A stretch of 59,068 nucleotides of DNA from JAHELQ01 sp965603365 (GTDB lineage: Bacteria > Acidobacteriota > Aminicenantia > UBA2199), in NCBI GenBank assembly GCA_965603365.1, contig CBFDCR010000029.1:1-59068 (forward strand), in the 5' to 3' direction. The notes under the pieces are model-generated. The model ran no database searches. It was not told where the DNA came from and worked only from the letters and a program-made list of their open reading frames with translations. Every line of letters begins with the position of its first letter. Position 1 is the first letter of the stretch. This document shows positions 26,285 through 34,903 of the stretch, one piece after another. The translations under genes were made by a program, and so were the position numbers.

Positions 26285-27148
26285 ATGGCCGGTTTATCGA
26301 TATTAATTCCAATCTATAATGAAGAAAAAAATGTCAAGGCTACAATCCATTCTATCCGGGAAATCATGGCCCGGCATCACCTGGATTTTGAAGTGATTGC
26401 CATTGATGATGGATCGGAAGATCGTACACTTGATCGGTTAAAAGAGATAGAGGGGATAAAAATTATTTCCCACCGGTTCAATAAAGGCTATGGTGCTTCT
26501 TTGAAGACCGGTTTGCGCCTGGCAAAGTACAATAATATCTGTATCACCGATGCCGATGGCACCTATCCCAATGATAAAGTGCCCGATCTTTTCAATTTGT
26601 ACCTGGAGCAAAATTTGGATATGATCGTGGGGGCCCGGACCGGTCTGGATGTGTCATATCCTTTTTTAAGGAAGATCCCCAAGTTTTTTTTATCGGCTTT
26701 GGCTAACTACATTTCAAACACAAAAATTCCTGATATTAATTCCGGCTTAAGGATTTTTAAGAAAGATATTGCCATGAAGTATTTCCAGCTTTATCCCGCC
26801 GGTTTTTCGTTTACCACCACCCTCACCCTCAGCATGTTATGCGGCGGCTATGAGGTGGATTTCGTACCCATCGATTATTTTAAGCGGTCAGGAAAGTCCA
26901 AAGTCAAACCCGTCAGGGATACGATGGGATTTTTTTCCCTATTGATAAAGATAGCTTTGTATTTTAACCCCTTTAAGTTTTTCACCCCCATTATCCTGGT
27001 TTTTTCTATTTTTTCTGTGGCTGCCCTGGTCCGGGACATCTTTTTCCTTAAAGATCTCAGTCAATCTTCGATTTTTTTCCCTGTCTTTACTTTCCTGTTC
27101 TTCACCCTCGGGTTGTTGGCAGATCTGATCATCAAGCGTACCCAATAA
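26285..27148 (+). CDS. GT2 polyprenyl-phosphate sugar synthase (DPM1/GtrB-like)
   Basis: A 287-residue protein: LSILIPIYNEEKNVKATI, AIDDGSEDRTLD, RFNKGYGASLKTGL, ITDADGTYP (DAD metal site), GARTGLDVSYPFLRKIPKFF and the INSGLRIFKK motif. Two C-terminal membrane helices follow (about 228-250 and 258-278). The pattern matches dolichol/undecaprenyl-phosphate mannose or glucose synthases. ATG 26285 is chosen since GGGGG lies 8 bases upstream; ATG 26270 would overlap the GT-C gene. Confidence 0.88.
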   Translation: MAGLSILIPIYNEEKNVKATIHSIREIMARHHLDFEVIAIDDGSEDRTLDRLKEIEGIKIISHRFNKGYGASLKTGLRLAKYNNICITDADGTYPNDKVPDLFNLYLEQNLDMIVGARTGLDVSYPFLRKIPKFFLSALANYISNTKIPDINSGLRIFKKDIAMKYFQLYPAGFSFTTTLTLSMLCGGYEVDFVPIDYFKRSGKSKVKPVRDTMGFFSLLIKIALYFNPFKFFTPIILVFSIFSVAALVRDIFFLKDLSQSSIFFPVFTFLFFTLGLLADLIIKRTQ

Positions 27149-27212
27149 CGGAAAATAAATATTTAATTTATGGGCACCAATTGAATTAAAAAAATTTCAC
27201 GTAGGTGTTAGC

Positions 27213-27920
27213 ATGACGGCAGTAAAAAAAGCGGTGATTCTGGCAGGTGGTTTGGGGATTCGACTCCACCCATTTACCGAGGTGATTCCAAAGCCTCTGC
27301 TGCCTATCGGCGAGAAGGCGGTCCTGGAAATTCAAATCGAGAGGCTTAAAAGGTACGGTTTTAATTACATCTATCTGGCCACTAATTATAAGTCCGACTA
27401 TATCGAAAAATTTTTGGGAGACGGTTCCCGGTATGGTGTGAAACTGACGATCAGTAAAGAGGATCAGCCCCTGGGTACGGCAGGGCCGCTCAAATTGCTT
27501 CATCACGAACTGACCGAACCTTTCCTGGTCATGAACGGCGATGTGCTGACTCTGGCGGATTTTAATAAAATATATGAATTTGCCCTCTCAAAGGAGAGTC
27601 TGCTTACCCTGGGAGTAAAAAAGGTGATTATGCCCTATGCCTTCGGCAATATATTCAGTGATGGGGATGTGGTAACCGGCATCGAAGAGAAGCCCGATAT
27701 GGTAACCTATGCCCTGGCTGGAATTTATTTGATGAAACCGGAGATACTGCCGCTGATTCCGGAAGATCAGAATTTTGGTATGGACCGCCTGATCAAGAAG
27801 ATGCTGGACGAGGGAATAGTCATTACCAAATATGAGATTCAGGAGTACTGGCTGGATATCGGCAGTATGGAAGACTTTGGCGAGGCCCAGCAGATCTATC
27901 AGGAGCATTTTAAATATTGA
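27213..27920 (+). CDS. sugar-1-phosphate nucleotidyltransferase (PtmE/GMP-type)
   Basis: A 235-residue nucleotidyltransferase: AVILAGGLGIRLHPFTEVIPKPLLPIG (glycine loop and KP motif), TISKEDQPLGTAG, FLVMNGDVLT (metal-binding D), GIEEKP and WLDIGSMEDF. It activates a sugar-1-phosphate. Because it precedes LegB and LegC genes, the likely product is NDP-N-acetylglucosamine, as PtmE makes GDP-glucosamine in Campylobacter legionaminate synthesis; this is inference. A 64-bp AT-rich gap separates it from the upstream gene, so a new promoter is possible, but I see no clear -35/-10 pair. Confidence 0.82.
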   Translation: MTAVKKAVILAGGLGIRLHPFTEVIPKPLLPIGEKAVLEIQIERLKRYGFNYIYLATNYKSDYIEKFLGDGSRYGVKLTISKEDQPLGTAGPLKLLHHELTEPFLVMNGDVLTLADFNKIYEFALSKESLLTLGVKKVIMPYAFGNIFSDGDVVTGIEEKPDMVTYALAGIYLMKPEILPLIPEDQNFGMDRLIKKMLDEGIVITKYEIQEYWLDIGSMEDFGEAQQIYQEHFKY

Positions 27921-27933
27921 TGGGGGAAGTAAG

Positions 27934-28932
27934 ATGGGTATCAATTTAGGCAGTAAAAGCGTGTTGGTGACTGGTGCCGATGGCTTTATCGGCTCCCACC
28001 TCGTAGAGGCTCTGGCGGCGGAGGGCAGCGATGTCCATGCATTGGCTTACTATAATTCATTTAACGATTGGGGCTGGCTCGAAACTGTGGATTGTAAAGA
28101 TAGAATAGACATTTTGACCGGTGATGTGCGGGATCCACACTATTGCGAGCAAATCACCAAAAAGGTGGACATTGTGTTTCACCTGGCCGCTATCATTGCT
28201 ATTCCCTACTCATATATTGCTCCCGATTCTTATGTAGATACCAACGTCAAGGGAACCTTGAATATATGCCAGGCGGCCCTGGAAAATGGCTGTGAAAGGA
28301 TCATACACACCTCCACCAGTGAAGTCTATGGTTCCGCCCGGTATGTGCCGATAGATGAGAAGCATCCCCTGCAGCCTCAGTCTCCCTATAGTGCCAGTAA
28401 GGTGGGTGCGGATGCGATTGCCTTGAGTTTTTACCGGAGTTTCGATCTGCCTGTGACCATTGTCAGGCCCTTTAATAATTATGGCCCCCGGCAGTCCGCC
28501 CGGGCCGTGATTCCCGCCATCGTTACCCAGATTGCCGCCGGGAAAAAAATGATCAAGCTGGGTGCCCTTAGCCCAACCCGGGATTTCATTTTTGTAAAGG
28601 ACACGTGCAGGGGGTTTATCTCCGTTTTAAAAACGGATGATACAATTGGGGAGGTCTTGAATATTGGTTCCAATATGGAGATTTCTATTGGCGATACTTT
28701 TAACTTGATCCGGGAAATCATGGGTGCCGATGTGGAGGCGGTGAAAGACAGCCGGAGAATAAGGCCCGACAGGTCGGAGGTATTGAGATTGTGCTGTGAT
28801 TACTCGAAGATAAAATCCCTGACCGGTTTTGAACCTGCGGTTACGTTCAGGCAGGGATTGGAGGAAACCATTCACTGGTTCGAGGAGGAGCGGAATTTGA
28901 GGCGATATAAGTTGGATATCTACAATGTTTGA
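27934..28932 (+). CDS. legB: NAD-dependent NDP-GlcNAc 4,6-dehydratase, LegB family
   Basis: A 332-residue extended SDR: VLVTGADGFIGSHLVEAL (GxxGxxG at 14-20), VFHLAAIIAIPYSY, HTSTSEVYGSARYVPIDE, SPYSASK with Y152/K156, and FNNYGPRQSARAVIPAIVTQIAAG, which is characteristic of LegB. LegB makes the 4-keto-6-deoxy form of NDP-GlcNAc. GGGGGAAG precedes ATG 27934. Next come a LegC-type aminotransferase and a GNAT. Confidence 0.9.
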   Translation: MGINLGSKSVLVTGADGFIGSHLVEALAAEGSDVHALAYYNSFNDWGWLETVDCKDRIDILTGDVRDPHYCEQITKKVDIVFHLAAIIAIPYSYIAPDSYVDTNVKGTLNICQAALENGCERIIHTSTSEVYGSARYVPIDEKHPLQPQSPYSASKVGADAIALSFYRSFDLPVTIVRPFNNYGPRQSARAVIPAIVTQIAAGKKMIKLGALSPTRDFIFVKDTCRGFISVLKTDDTIGEVLNIGSNMEISIGDTFNLIREIMGADVEAVKDSRRIRPDRSEVLRLCCDYSKIKSLTGFEPAVTFRQGLEETIHWFEEERNLRRYKLDIYNV

Positions 28933-30079
28933 GGATGTGGTTGATTTTATCAAAAAAATTTACGGCACCGATGGACCGATTCCCCTGCATGCCCCTGTTT
29001 TTACCGGTAATGAAAAGAGATACTTGATGGATTGTATCGATACCACCTATGTATCCAGTGTGGGGCAATATGTATCCCGTTTTGAAGATGTGGTGAGAGA
29101 TTATGTGGGAGCCCGCTATGCGGTGGCCGTAGTAAACGGCACCTGTGCCCTGCATATGGCACTCCTGCTTTTGGGCGTTAAGAGTGATGACGAGGTGCTC
29201 ATACCGGCACTGACTTTTGTGGCCACCGCCAACGCTGTCTCTCACTGCGGCGCCAGGCCGGTGCTGGTGGACTGCGAGCGAGAAACATTGGGCATGTCGC
29301 TGGATAAACTCGAGGAATTCCTCCAGGCCAATGCGTTTATCGATGATGACGGCTTCTGCTGCAATTCACAGACGGGACGCAGGATTGCCGCCTGCCTGCC
29401 AGTTCACATTTTTGGTCATCCGGCGCGGGTTGACCTTATCGTGGATATTTGTGAGGAATTTCGTATCCCCGTGCTGGAGGATGCCGCTGAATCCTTGGGG
29501 AGTCGGTATAAGGGCCGCCATACCGGTACTTTCGGCAAAGTGGGGGTATTGAGCTTTAACGGCAATAAAATTGTGACCACCGGCGGCGGGGGGATGATTG
29601 TGACCGATGACCTCCCTCTGGCCCAGAGGGCCAGGCATATATCGACCACTGCCAGGATTACTCATCAATGGGAATTTATTCATGACGAGGTGGGATTTAA
29701 TTACCGGATGACCAATGTGAATGCGGCGGTGGGCTGCGGGCAGATGGAGAATATTGACTTTTTTATAAGGGATAAAAGGGAGTTGGCCCAGCGTTATCAA
29801 GAATTTTTTGGTCGGCGGGGGATTGAATGTTTGGCCGAACCGCCGGATTGTTTTTCCAATTATTGGCTGAATGCCATTATCCTTCAAGATGAAGATGAAC
29901 GGGATCGTTTTTTGGAATTCACCAACCGGCAGGGGATTATGACACGGCCGGTATGGCGGTTGATGACCAGGCTGGTTATGTATGAGGATTGCCAGTCCAC
30001 CAACCTGGATACGGCGCAGTGGCTGGAGAAGCGTGTGGTGAATATCCCCAGCGGTGTTATGAAGAAAATAGGACGGTGA
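28925..30079 (+). CDS. legC: LegC-family nucleotide-sugar aminotransferase
   Basis: A 384-residue DegT-type enzyme with the LegC layout: IPLHAPVFTGNEKRYL, TYVSSVGQYVSRFE, AVVNGTCALHMALLLLGV, LEDAAESLGSRYKGRHTGTFG and VLSFNGNKIVTTGGGGMI (PLP lysine K215). It is predicted to aminate C4 of the keto sugar made by LegB, giving a bacillosamine-type 2,4-diamino sugar. The start overlaps legB. Confidence 0.9.
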   Translation: MFEDVVDFIKKIYGTDGPIPLHAPVFTGNEKRYLMDCIDTTYVSSVGQYVSRFEDVVRDYVGARYAVAVVNGTCALHMALLLLGVKSDDEVLIPALTFVATANAVSHCGARPVLVDCERETLGMSLDKLEEFLQANAFIDDDGFCCNSQTGRRIAACLPVHIFGHPARVDLIVDICEEFRIPVLEDAAESLGSRYKGRHTGTFGKVGVLSFNGNKIVTTGGGGMIVTDDLPLAQRARHISTTARITHQWEFIHDEVGFNYRMTNVNAAVGCGQMENIDFFIRDKRELAQRYQEFFGRRGIECLAEPPDCFSNYWLNAIILQDEDERDRFLEFTNRQGIMTRPVWRLMTRLVMYEDCQSTNLDTAQWLEKRVVNIPSGVMKKIGR

Positions 30080-30082
30080 TAT

Positions 30083-30613
30083 ATGGGAGATTTAAAATTA
30101 AGGGCCTTAACAACAGCAGATATCGAAAAGACGTTAGGGTGGCACAACCGGGAGGATATCCAGGATCTGTATACCGGCCACCCCTTCCCCGTCAATATTG
30201 AGACGGAAAGAAAGTGGTATGAAAAAATTTTAACTTCCAATTTTCCCACCTCTGTATTCGGCCTGGAGCACAGGGAGGCCGGGAAGTTGCTGGGGATATC
30301 CGTATTGAGGGATATTAACCTGATTCACCGGCAGGCGGAATTTGCCATCTATATCGGCGATGAAGCCGAACGGGGAAAAGGCTATGCCCTTGAGGGCACC
30401 CGGTTAACCCTTGCTTTTGGCTTTTTTAAACTGGGATTAAACCGGGTTTTTCTCAAGGTGTTGAAGGAGAACGAACGGGCGATTCATATTTACAAGAAGT
30501 TGGGATTTGTAGAAGAAGGATTGCTGCGGGAATGTGTGTTTAAAAACAATGCATTTAGAGATCAATATGTGATGGCGATTTTAAAAAGTGAGTTTGAGAA
30601 TATAAATTCTTAA
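30083..30613 (+). CDS. GNAT N-acetyltransferase, RimJ/PseH-like
   Basis: A 176-residue GNAT: LRALTTADIEKTLGWHN, PFPVNIETERKWYEKIL, FAIYIGDEAERGKGYALEGTRL (acetyl-CoA loop R/QxxGxG type) and NERAIHIYKKLGFVEEGLLRE. PseH/LegH-type enzymes acetylate the C4 amine of the LegC-type product. The position three bases after legC supports that role; the likely product is an NDP-N,N'-diacetylbacillosamine. Confidence 0.85.
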   Translation: MGDLKLRALTTADIEKTLGWHNREDIQDLYTGHPFPVNIETERKWYEKILTSNFPTSVFGLEHREAGKLLGISVLRDINLIHRQAEFAIYIGDEAERGKGYALEGTRLTLAFGFFKLGLNRVFLKVLKENERAIHIYKKLGFVEEGLLRECVFKNNAFRDQYVMAILKSEFENINS

Positions 30614-30614
30614 G

Positions 30615-31685
30615 ATGCGGTATAGAGTGCTGGATTTGACAGAGAGGCATAACTGGGGCGATTGTATCGCCCGATTACCCGTTGAGCAGCAGGATATTTA
30701 CTTCACTCCCCAGTATTACCATTTGTATGAGCGATACAGTGACGGTCAGGCCCGGTGTTTTGTATTTGAGTCGGGGGATGAAGTTGCCCTATATCCCTTT
30801 TTAATCAATACTATCAACAACCTGGGATACGAATTGGAACGCCAATATGTCGATATCCAGGGAGCCTACGGGTACAACGGCATTATCTGCTCCAGTTACG
30901 ATCATCATTTTATAAAAACCTTCTATGAGGCCTTTGAAGCTTACTGTCAGCAAGAAAATATTGTGGCTGAATTTAGCCGGTTTCATCCGCTGATCCGGAA
31001 TCAACGGTTTTCCCAGGGCTATCTGGAAATACTCAAAAACCGGGATACCGTGTATTTGAATCTTGAGCAACCGCAAGAGACGGTTTGGGAGAAGGAATAC
31101 TCCGGCAATAACAGGAATATGATTCGGAAAGCCTCCAGGCGCGGCGTAGAAGTAAAGCTCTCCGATAATCCGGCGGATTATGAGATCTTTTTTAAAATGT
31201 ATACGGATACCATGAAGAATGTGAAGGCCGACGATTATTATTTTTTTAGCCGATCCTATTTTTATGATTTTAAAGATCGGTTGGCAGAGGACCAGAAATT
31301 GATCCTGGCCGTTTACCAGGACCGGGTGGTGGCCGGGATGCTGTTGATGATTTTTGGCCGTTATGCCCACTATCATCTCTCCTGTCGGGAGAAAGATGAA
31401 TCAAGTCTGGGGGCTAACAATCTACTACTCCATGCTGCCGTCAAATATGCCAGGAGCAGGGGCTGCCACTATTTTCATTTTGGTGGGGGAAATACCACCC
31501 AGCCGACGGATTCGCTTATGAAGTTTAAGACCAATTTTTCAAGATCCAGAGAGGAATTTTTTATAGGCCAGAGAGTACATCATTTAACCGTATATGAAGA
31601 CCTATGCCGGCAGTGGGAATGCCGTTTTCCCGGGCTGAAAGATAAATATAAAAATTTCTTTCTAAAATACAGGCTGCAGTCATGA
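30615..31685 (+). CDS. FemAB/BioF2-like GNAT-fold protein (2 of 3)
   Basis: A 356-residue relative of the protein at 9558, with ALYPFLINTI, NNRNMIRKASRRGVEVKL (the RNxIRKA family motif, about residues 167-184), VAGMLLMIFGRYAHYHLSC and ARSRGCHYFHFGGG. A FemAB-like aminoacyl or acyl transfer is expected, but the substrate is unknown. It overlaps the next gene by ATGA. Confidence 0.78.
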   Translation: MRYRVLDLTERHNWGDCIARLPVEQQDIYFTPQYYHLYERYSDGQARCFVFESGDEVALYPFLINTINNLGYELERQYVDIQGAYGYNGIICSSYDHHFIKTFYEAFEAYCQQENIVAEFSRFHPLIRNQRFSQGYLEILKNRDTVYLNLEQPQETVWEKEYSGNNRNMIRKASRRGVEVKLSDNPADYEIFFKMYTDTMKNVKADDYYFFSRSYFYDFKDRLAEDQKLILAVYQDRVVAGMLLMIFGRYAHYHLSCREKDESSLGANNLLLHAAVKYARSRGCHYFHFGGGNTTQPTDSLMKFKTNFSRSREEFFIGQRVHHLTVYEDLCRQWECRFPGLKDKYKNFFLKYRLQS

Positions 31686-32827
31686 AAATATTGATTTTAT
31701 GTCATGAATTCCCCCCCATTGGCGGTGGCTATGGTACGTATGCCAGACGCCTGGCAGCGGAATTGGTCAAGAGGGGACACCGGGTATCGGTGTTGACCGG
31801 TAGATATAAAGATATTCTTCACGATAATCTCGGGGGAAAACTGCATATCCATACGGTCTGGAGTTCAAGGAAAAGTAAAACCCACAATAACATTATTCGT
31901 ACATTTACAGCATACGTCGTATTGGGCTATTTAAAGGCCCGGAAAATGATACGAGAGGAGCGGTATGATGTGGTTCATGCGTTTTCCTCGATTCCGGCTG
32001 GTTTTTTAGGATATTTATTGAAGAGGCGGCGGGGACCGGGAATTGTACTCACCATCGCAGGTTCTGATGTGCCCTATCACACCAACCTAAAAGCCGTAGT
32101 CTGGTTGAGGCCATTGATCCGGTTGATCTGGAGACATATGGACGCGGTTATATCTTCCACCCGGTATCTGATTCGTATCGCCGCCAGGACTTATCCTGAT
32201 GCTGACAGGAATTTTGTGGTCATAGCGGGGGGAATTCATCAGGTAGAAGGTGATGCCCCCCAAAAAAAGAAAGATAACCGGGACCGGTGCTTCATGCTGA
32301 CCATCGGCAGACTGGTTGATATAAAGGGCATCCAGGATGTATTGCAGGCTTTGGCTGACCTCAAGACCCGGCGGGAAGTAGCAAACTTAGAATTCAGGAT
32401 TGTGGGGGACGGCCCTTATCGCAAGCAGTTGGTGAAGCTGGCCCAGAAGTATGGGGTGACAGGTCAGGTGGTATTCCTGGGGTATGTAGATGAAGTGAAA
32501 AAGAACGAGGAGTTGGCGCTGGCGGATTTCTTGATTACAACCCCCCGTTTTGACAACGCCCCCTATGTGCTGCTGGAGGCCATGACATATGGTTTGCCGA
32601 TCATCACCACTGATGTGGGAGGCATAGCGGAGGTGGTGGATGAGACCACCGGTCTCCTGGTGAAAAAAAGCAGCATTGATGAGATTGCCGAGGCAATCGT
32701 CACAATGGTCAAAAATAGAGATAACTTTAAAAGAGAAACCATTGTTGAAAGGTCTAAAAAGTACAATTGGGATCGGGTCACCGATGGGCATCTGGAATTA
32801 TACAAAAAAATATCAGGGAATCATTAA
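31682..32827 (+). CDS. family 4 glycosyltransferase
   Basis: A 381-residue GT4: LCHEFPPIGGGYGTYARRLAAELVKRG, DVVHAFSSIPAGFLG, TIAGSDVPY, ISSTRYL, VIAGGIHQV, LTIGRLVDIKGIQDVL, RIVGDGPYRKQL, and DNAPYVLLEAMTYGLPIITTDVGG (E-x7 donor site). Complete, with the usual length. It probably extends the repeat unit on the cytoplasmic face. Confidence 0.92.
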   Translation: MKILILCHEFPPIGGGYGTYARRLAAELVKRGHRVSVLTGRYKDILHDNLGGKLHIHTVWSSRKSKTHNNIIRTFTAYVVLGYLKARKMIREERYDVVHAFSSIPAGFLGYLLKRRRGPGIVLTIAGSDVPYHTNLKAVVWLRPLIRLIWRHMDAVISSTRYLIRIAARTYPDADRNFVVIAGGIHQVEGDAPQKKKDNRDRCFMLTIGRLVDIKGIQDVLQALADLKTRREVANLEFRIVGDGPYRKQLVKLAQKYGVTGQVVFLGYVDEVKKNEELALADFLITTPRFDNAPYVLLEAMTYGLPIITTDVGGIAEVVDETTGLLVKKSSIDEIAEAIVTMVKNRDNFKRETIVERSKKYNWDRVTDGHLELYKKISGNH

Positions 32828-33752
32828 GTGGACAGTTTCTACCGTCCTTTTATTTATAATCTTTCAACAGCTTGATTTCGGCAGATTGCTGTCGGTGCTG
32901 AAGTCTTTTTCGTTTCCCTGGTTTGTCCCCTATGTGATCATATTGGTTCTGAATGTATTTATTGCCTCTTTTAAGTGGTGGAAAATTTTGAGTTTTGAAA
33001 ACTTTCAATATAAGTTTTTTTCGGTTTTAAAGCTGTTCTGGATCGGGATGTTTTACAATCAATTCCTGCCGGGTCGGATCGGCGGGGATGCCGTCAAAAT
33101 GTTCTACCTGGCTCAAAATGAAGAGTCCCGGAAAGCCGGTGCATCGGGATCAGTGGTCATCGACCGGTTATATAACCTCATTGGTTTATTATTGATCGCC
33201 TTTGTGGGGCTTTTCTTTTGTAAAGTCCAGGTGGAGTTATTGATACTGCCGGTACTCCTGTTCGGTTTTTTTCTTATAATGCTGCTCCTGGTGATTGTCG
33301 GCATTGAACCGGTTCTGGAGAAAACCAATTTATTGCGGTTTCCCCTCTTTAAGAAAGTGAACCATATTGTAAAGGCATTTAAGCCTTACTTGTGTTCGTG
33401 GAAGAGGAATATTTTTATGGTCACCTGGGGGATACTTTACCAGTTCAGTTCAATCCTGGGAGCATATTTTCTGGGAAGAAGCCTCCATATTGATTTGTCC
33501 CTTGATTACTATATTGTATTTGTACCCATGGTGGTCATCATTACGATGCTCCCTTTCACTATCGGTGGATTGGGAATCCGGGAAGGGGGATACCTGGTCT
33601 TTTTTACCAGGGTAGGGGTCGGCAGTGAAACCGCAATTGGCTTTTCTCTATTTGGCTATTTCATGCTTCTACTCCTATCTTTACCGGGATATTTTTTCCC
33701 CTGGGGTGATAAAGGACAAAAAAAAGGAAGTTTATCTAAAGGGAAAAAATGA
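32784..33752 (+). CDS. YbhN/AglD-type integral membrane protein (UPF0104, LPG synthase TM family)
   Basis: A 322-residue protein with about eight helices. Signature parts are FLPGRIGGDAVKMFYLAQ after the third helix, SVVIDRLYNLIGLLLIA (marks VIDRxxNLIGL), and MLPFTIGGLGIREGGYLVFF near the end. Homologues move or modify lipid-linked molecules, for instance the flippase-like domain of MprF, but the function is not settled. ATG 32784 lies inside the preceding gene (44-base overlap). In-frame codons back to 32676 are unlikely starts. Confidence 0.8.
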   Translation: MGIWNYTKKYQGIIKWTVSTVLLFIIFQQLDFGRLLSVLKSFSFPWFVPYVIILVLNVFIASFKWWKILSFENFQYKFFSVLKLFWIGMFYNQFLPGRIGGDAVKMFYLAQNEESRKAGASGSVVIDRLYNLIGLLLIAFVGLFFCKVQVELLILPVLLFGFFLIMLLLVIVGIEPVLEKTNLLRFPLFKKVNHIVKAFKPYLCSWKRNIFMVTWGILYQFSSILGAYFLGRSLHIDLSLDYYIVFVPMVVIITMLPFTIGGLGIREGGYLVFFTRVGVGSETAIGFSLFGYFMLLLLSLPGYFFPWGDKGQKKGSLSKGKK

Positions 33753-34876
33753 GAAGATGCAGTCGATGTATATTACCGGAAACGGTGCCGGGGATTCGGT
33801 TTGATGACCAGGGGATCTGTAATTACTGCCGCCAATATGAGCGAAGCTTTGCCGATTGGGATCTGGTCAAGGAAAAAAAACGGGTGGAATTTGAGAAACT
33901 CCTGGAGGCGGCCAGGAAATTGAAACGGTCCTATGACTGCCTCATCCCCTTGAGCGGCGGTAAAGACAGTACCTATGTCCTGTATTTGTGCTCTAAAGTG
34001 TATGGTTTGAACTGCCTGGCCGTCACCTTTGACAATGGCTATATGAGCGATCGGGCCAAACAGAATATTGACCATGCCCTGAAGGTAGTCGGTGCTGACC
34101 ATTTTTTATATCGTCTGAATCACCGGGATACCATTAGACTTTTCAGGACATTCTTAACGAAAACCGGTGATTTTTGCAATGCCTGCATGAGGGGGATCAA
34201 TTTTTCCATCGAAACGGCAGCCAGGCGTTTTAAGGTACCGTTGATTATTAAAGGATCTGGTAAGAGAGTTCAATATGTTTCCCAGGTTACCGCCGGCATT
34301 TCCCATTCTAACTCTCCTTTCTTCTTTGACAGGGTCATCAGGAACTCTGAGGATGAAAGAAGATTTTATCACCTTGGGTCCACTAAATTGGGGCTGGAGG
34401 TCTATAAAATCGCCTATATTTTTAAAATCCCCCGCAGCCGCATGATGAGGTTTTTTCCCCAGGGCATTGGAATTTATGACTTTATCTACAAGCCCTACAC
34501 CGAGATTATCGATATTATCCAGCAGGAGATGAATTGGCAGAAGCCGGAAGATACCTTTGAACATTTTGATTGTGCGCTTCATAGTATTCCTTTTTACAAG
34601 GACACCTTGAAAATTGAAGGAATCACTACCGAAACCTTTCATCACAGCGGTCTAATCCGGCAGGGATTGATGACCCGCGGAGCGGCTCTGGAAATAGAAG
34701 AGGAACAACTAAAACAAAAGGAGCCGCCGGCTGAATTGAAAGTCTTTTTAAGGGATGTCCATTTAAGTTTCGATGAATTTACCCATTATGTTAAATCGGC
34801 TGATCCGGCAAAATTCATTCCCCCTTTTGAAAAATTTTTTCGGAAAATCTATCAAAAATTGTATTATAAACGCTAA
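33749..34876 (+). CDS. N-acetyl sugar amidotransferase, WbpG/PseA-like
   Basis: A 375-residue PP-loop ATPase: SGGKDS at residues 69-74, zinc-type cysteines C4, C7, C24 and C27, then FCNACMRGIN and IKGSGKRVQYV. WbpG with HisH2 and HisF2 converts an acetamido group to an acetamidino group, taking ammonia from glutamine through HisH2. Neither HisH nor HisF is in the window, so partners would be elsewhere or ammonia is used directly. Starts by ATGA overlap with the YbhN-like gene. Confidence 0.87.
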   Translation: MRRCSRCILPETVPGIRFDDQGICNYCRQYERSFADWDLVKEKKRVEFEKLLEAARKLKRSYDCLIPLSGGKDSTYVLYLCSKVYGLNCLAVTFDNGYMSDRAKQNIDHALKVVGADHFLYRLNHRDTIRLFRTFLTKTGDFCNACMRGINFSIETAARRFKVPLIIKGSGKRVQYVSQVTAGISHSNSPFFFDRVIRNSEDERRFYHLGSTKLGLEVYKIAYIFKIPRSRMMRFFPQGIGIYDFIYKPYTEIIDIIQQEMNWQKPEDTFEHFDCALHSIPFYKDTLKIEGITTETFHHSGLIRQGLMTRGAALEIEEEQLKQKEPPAELKVFLRDVHLSFDEFTHYVKSADPAKFIPPFEKFFRKIYQKLYYKR

Positions 34877-34903
34877 AGGTTTGTGGTTGTATCTGAGTTT
34901 CAT

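Noticed and set aside
27213..30613. Complete legionaminic acid pathway
   Set aside because: No hydrolysing epimerase, NeuB-like synthase or CMP-transferase gene is visible in the window.
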